Positions 59,606 to 64,000 of a stretch of DNA of 64,000 nucleotides are shown here, piece by piece. The notes beneath the pieces were generated by a model, which did no database searches, was not told the origin of the DNA, and saw only the letters and a list, made by a program, of their open reading frames with translations. Each line of letters opens with the position of its first letter. The stretch's first letter is position 1. The stretch is taken from NCBI GenBank assembly GCA_030248225.1, contig JASANE010009875.1:1-64000 (forward strand), written 5' to 3'. The DNA comes from Trileptium ribeirensis. Taxonomy: Eukaryota > Nematoda > Enoplea > Enoplida > Thoracostomopsidae. The position numbers were made by a program, and so were the translations under genes.

Positions 59606-60836
59606 CCCTTAACCGTAGAAAAGAAACGTAAAATTAAATGTTTTAAACTATATAGTCGACGGTAAAAAATTAGAGATATCCCGCCATTGCTTAGCTAGCT
59701 ATAGTCGTTGTAAAAACTGCTTTAATGCAGTAACCAAGAAACAGCATGATCTATTTACATCAGAAATATTTCTAATATGGAACGGCTTATGATGTATCTC
59801 GCTTAGATTAGTGTCTCTAAAAATCTGTTGATACTGCTACCACACGATACTAATGAAGACAACGTTTTCACAGCCATCAAGATGAGAGGCACACAATTTT
59901 ATGGAACAAAGGTGAAATCTAACGCAAGCCAATGCATTTTAATATTTTATAAACAAAATTAATGGCCGTCACTTAATAAAATAAACATAAAACGGATACG
60001 GTCAACCCATGTTTATAATACACGCTCTACATAAATTTATTTACAGTTATTTACGGGAACACGTTTTACACTTTAGTACAGCAAATAAAATAACATTATG
60101 ATGAAGATTGATAAATTAAAAAAAATTACACATGTAAAAAACCGCCAAGCCAAGTTAAGGGTGTAACGGAAGCTGAAATTGTAGTGTTCCCTCTACATAT
60201 ATATACGTAAAATCTTAAGCTTATACAGAGGCAAACCGAATAAATAGGAATGCTACTAAAGGAGAACCTGCTCATTTTATTAATGGGATTAACCCGTTGC
60301 TTGACCTGTGTGACATGTTAACCTTGACAAAGCGTGTTTTATATATATATACGTCTTATACAACGCCACTGAGCATGTGTTTACAATGCTATGCACAGTA
60401 TTCATGTTCAAAGTAATGCACTGCGGTGTCATGTTTTATGTCAGTAAATATATATCAATAAGTTTTTCTTTACGATTATCCACTCCGTAAAGTCTGAGTT
60501 TTTATTTGTCGGTAATTATGATGAGCGTTTTTATAACAAAAGTTGAGACTAAAAACTAAACTGCATGCAACATTGGTTAGCATGAGCTGCATAACCAGAT
60601 CAATCTGTCGGACAGACAACAGGAATCGCCGCATAAAATTATACAATATACGGTTTGACAGAAGTTGAAAACAACTATCTATATCACAGTGTACACAAGA
60701 CATATGTATATGTGAAACGAGTAAATAGACGAACAAATAAAGAATTAAAAATTCTAACACAATTTCTTTTTTCACATCACAATCCTGTATTATCATTTTG
60801 AGTCCTTAGCCAGGTCCAATGCCGACCTTTTACATA
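59606..60836. other. Unrecognised AT-rich DNA
   Basis: A ttaacccgttgcttgacc word at 60291 with tatatatatacgtc at 60343 resembles a piggyBac left end, but no partner end was found. Confidence 0.4.
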
Positions 60837-60839
60837 TCA

Positions 60840-61087
60840 AAATATGCAATGGTGCATGTATGTATATAACACAAAGGTTACAAACACTGCATACATACCT
60901 AAAATCCATAAAAACCTATGTGAACATAAGGGGATTAGTGAAGTGGAACTACAGTTTTCGGTACTAAATACATATGCGAACCAATTTACCGACACTGGAG
61001 AGATGGATAAGTCACCCTGGCCCGGGTTCGAACACATGACCTTACTAAACGATAGTGCAACGCCCTACCGATTGAGCCACTAAACCA
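60840..61087 (-). mobile_element. tRNA-derived SINE
   Basis: On the minus strand, starting near 61087, a Pol III A-box-like TGGCTCAATCGGTAGGGC is followed about 30 bp later by a B-box GTTCGAACC, the internal promoter of a tRNA gene. The cloverleaf is degraded (a short acta/tagt anticodon stem and unpaired acceptor ends), and an unrelated ~170-bp body follows. This favours a SINE over a working tRNA. Confidence 0.6.
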
Positions 61088-61225
61088 TGATAATGATAAT
61101 TACGCACTTATTAATAGATTAGCACGCACCTAATATTAATGCCGCATATCAGAGAATAACAGAAACAGTCCATTTAAACTGGATCCGTTATACTATAATT
61201 TTCTGATCAGTGGTAAGACATTGTT

Positions 61226-61790
61226 TAGGGTAGTGTTGGGCAGCCAGTGCCCGTGAGCTACACGACGAAGATTTTTTGATGAGAATGCAATAATAAACTG
61301 TATTACTGCTCGAGTAGCTTCAGCCAAATACAGCTCATTACCAAGAAATGTTCCTGGCAGCTTGCTGATACGTTACTTTACTCTAAAGTAGACTGAATTA
61401 GAAAGTTCACAAACGCACTGGCTGGTGCTTGAGATATGTTAGCCAATCGTACAGCTAACACTTTTAAACAATCCATATTCTGTTACGCATATCAAATTTG
61501 ACCGGTTCAACTGTAACAACCACCGACATGGTTTAGTTTTGTAACTTCTGCGGGGCCAAGATGAAAAATTCCTACTGTAATTTATGTGTCTTCCGCTTCA
61601 CTGAGCAATTTACTGCGTTAATCTTTTCTTTGGTTGGGTTGTACAGGAACTTGATAACGTGTGTATATGTAAAACATGCCTGGACCACACATAAAGGAAA
61701 AATGTGGCAAATTTTTATTCCGGAATTCCGTTCCAATATGGATTTTTGCCTTTTGTCGGACCCGCAACCGGTATCCCTGTTATCCCCTTA
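61226..61790. repeat. Dispersed ~565-bp repeat, copy 2
   Basis: Partner of 51906-52470 in the same orientation. Confidence 0.75.
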
Positions 61791-64000
61791 TATATAATTG
61801 AAATAAAAACCAAGGATGCTGATGAACACACAGCCGGTGACGATATCCGTTTTGCCTAGCTTTTTGACCCATATGAGGTCCACAGTGCTAACCGAATTAT
61901 CAGTCAGCCATATCCGCTACTGGTTTTCCCAAGATCGTACAAACGAAAAGATGAACAACTGGCTTCTACTAATAGAAGGATGGGGCTCTCCAGCTATATC
62001 TCCCAATCTCCAGGTTTTCCTAGTACATTTTGGCATCTTCCCCAGGTAAGTTCCTTCGAGACGGAATTTTTGTCTGATGGGCTAATAATATTTTTGCTTA
62101 CCTCGGTTAAAAACAATTTTTTCTTGTGGAGCTAAAAACGTAGATATTTTGTCTTTCTAAACTCGCTATATTTACAATAAGGCTAAAAATTACACATAAC
62201 TTTTCTGGCAGTTACATTAGTGGCGCACTTCATAAATAAATACTACATAAACAGCATGATACAACTGCTAGGTACATATACTGACATAACGTAGCCATAT
62301 ACAATATACTGTTTATATATTTCTCTGCGATGCATTAATTCTAATGAAAAATACCTGGCGCCTGCGTATAGGGATATTTCTAAAAATGTTTATATTAAAA
62401 CCTAGCCTAAGCCAAAGTACACAAAACGAATTATGTCTCCCAATATCGACACGCTAAAAATTATGGTACAGTTACTAAAATTATATATTTCTATGAGCAA
62501 GTTTCAAGCGAGCAGCGATCAGGAGTGTGTCGAATATTGTACATATTCGACTTCACAAAATGCGTTCGGGTATAATGATAAATACCTAACGCCAACGTAA
62601 TAGGTATATACTTCCAAAAATGTTTATAGCACAATCTAGCCTAAACCAAGCATACAAAAAGACATCATATTAATGTCTCACAATAATATCATGCTAAAAA
62701 ACTTATGGTAAAATTATTGTAAACATACAACAATCGAAATGCAATGATAATTGGCGAAATATTTACACTTTATGCTTATTGAATACCGAAATGTCCACTA
62801 TGTATGTGCGCTACAACTTCTATTATTATATTTTCCTCAACAATCAAATGAGATAAATATTATTACAAAAATGATTAGACGTTCTGCGAAGTCGAGATGT
62901 ATTATAATCAATATTGATTAGCAATTATTTTACTAAATTAATGGTTAAACCTGAAAATTTTTCGAAAACACACTTTGTGTATTACAAAGCATTTGGGCGC
63001 CCGAAAACAGCCATTCCGCTTGCCAAGAAGCAATACCTTTTGGTGTGTGCATATTGCTTTGTCAACTTCTGACCCACTGCTATAAATTGCCCTGTCCAAA
63101 ATGTTGAAGCTTTGAGGGGCCTCATGTTTAATCCTGAGGAAAATTTCTAAATCGCGGGACAAAAGTTTATTCAATAATACTACAATATTTCCGTATTTTG
63201 AAGTATTTTAACTGTCGTTACACAACGTTCAGGCTATAACACTTTTTCCATTAGAAACAGCAGTAATTATGTTTCAAAATATTTAGCATCCTGACTAGTA
63301 TCTCGCAAGCGAAGGTGAAATAAAGCGAGCGTGATTTAATCATGTGGTCGTTTTGTGTAATCACTTGTAACAACTTTGTGTTTTATGTACTACACTATAA
63401 CCTCTGTAACTCTGAACCATTGAAAACCATAAAAAGAATATCCCGAAAAAAACTCTAACCTGAAAATTGAAACAGCAGATGTTTCTAAAATTATGATTTA
63501 AGTGAAACAGCGTTTTTGGTATGTAGTTTGTGCAACAATTTCTCAATTGTGCCAAAATTTCCTTACCGATGATTCAAATAATAGCATTCAAGTTCCCTGT
63601 GTATAAACAGTTTCATTCAATTGTAAACTAAACACTTTCCAGAAATCATGCAGTTAGTTTGATACCCTGTTCAATGTTCGTTCGAAAGCTATAATTTTAT
63701 TCGAACCGTCTCGACGGTGTTGTTGGATCCATTTTGAATGTGTTTGAAACACGTTTGAACAATATACACGACAAATATGTGGTTTAAACACGTGCTTAAA
63801 TGAAGCATTGCAATAATAATAAAAAACAGACACTGTAATAAAAACATTAAGTTGTTCGAAAAAATTGTTTTGTTGTTCGCGAATTGTTAACTGTGTCGGC
63901 ACTGTGTCACTCTTTGGAAACGTGACAGTCATTTCTGATATGAACTTTACATAACTGACACTGCTGATGTATAATTACATCACCAAGCAGCAAGACTCAA
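61791..64000. other. Unrecognised AT-rich DNA to the window end
   Basis: No supported gene. The 61816-62049 (+) and 62938-63174 (-) ORFs show no motif. Words such as gttcgaaa and cagtcatttctgat near 63650-63940 resemble decayed pogo-like MITE sequence. Confidence 0.4.

Noticed and set aside
60291..60356. Second piggyBac end (ttaacccgttgc with tatatatacgtc)
   Set aside because: No matching opposite end or TTAA partner within the window.
60980..61087. Functional tRNA gene
   Set aside because: Promoter boxes are good but acceptor and anticodon stems do not pair properly; a SINE head fits better.

Overview
The window is AT-rich, repeat-dense nuclear DNA from an intron-rich eukaryote. The spliceosomal GT-AG introns of 1.6-6.4 kb, a piggyBac element, a Polinton-type integrase with chromodomain, Harbinger-like and pogo-like MITEs and a tRNA-derived SINE together suggest an animal or a close unicellular relative. 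I cannot name the species. There is no bacterial-style gene packing. Nearly all single-frame ORFs are chance or repeat-derived.

Two genes can be supported, both on the minus strand. (1) A complete five-exon CWF19L1 orthologue (39503-54980). All four introns have GT-AG borders with consistent phase, and the predicted protein is 587 aa, or 576 aa from an internal Met. It is a lariat-turnover/splicing-associated protein with an N-terminal phosphoesterase-like domain and C-terminal CwfJ domains. (2) The 5' part of a PstS-like (bacterial phosphate-binding-protein fold) secreted or receptor protein. Exon 1 (21771-22129) carries a signal peptide and exon 2 (14622-15381) completes the binding domain. 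Later exons were not found to the left.

Layout: 1-2.4 kb is a minisatellite and degenerate sequence. From 2.4 to 10.9 kb there is a mosaic of three broken Polinton-type integrase copies embedded in direct and inverted arrays of a ~151-bp satellite. From 11 to 14 kb there is mostly unique DNA with a MITE. From 14.2 to 22.1 kb lies the PstS-like gene; its 6.4-kb intron holds a 122-bp array and a solo LTR. From 22.3 to 25 kb, upstream of that gene, are a 53-bp satellite and a nearly perfect 9 x 103-bp array. From 26.45 to 29.7 kb there is a dead piggyBac element interrupted by an LTR. From 30 to 39 kb there are degenerate mobile-element traces and tandem duplications. From 39.5 to 55 kb lies CWF19L1, with MITEs in its introns. 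From 55 to 64 kb there are a microsatellite, MITEs, a SINE and otherwise unrecognised DNA.

The most unusual signal is that exon/intron boundaries are themselves tandemly duplicated. The exon 1/donor edge of the PstS-like gene occurs five times, its exon 2/donor edge four times, and the acceptor edge of CWF19L1 exon 3 twice. The PstS-like domain in a eukaryotic gene, with changed phosphate-binding positions, is the second main point of interest.
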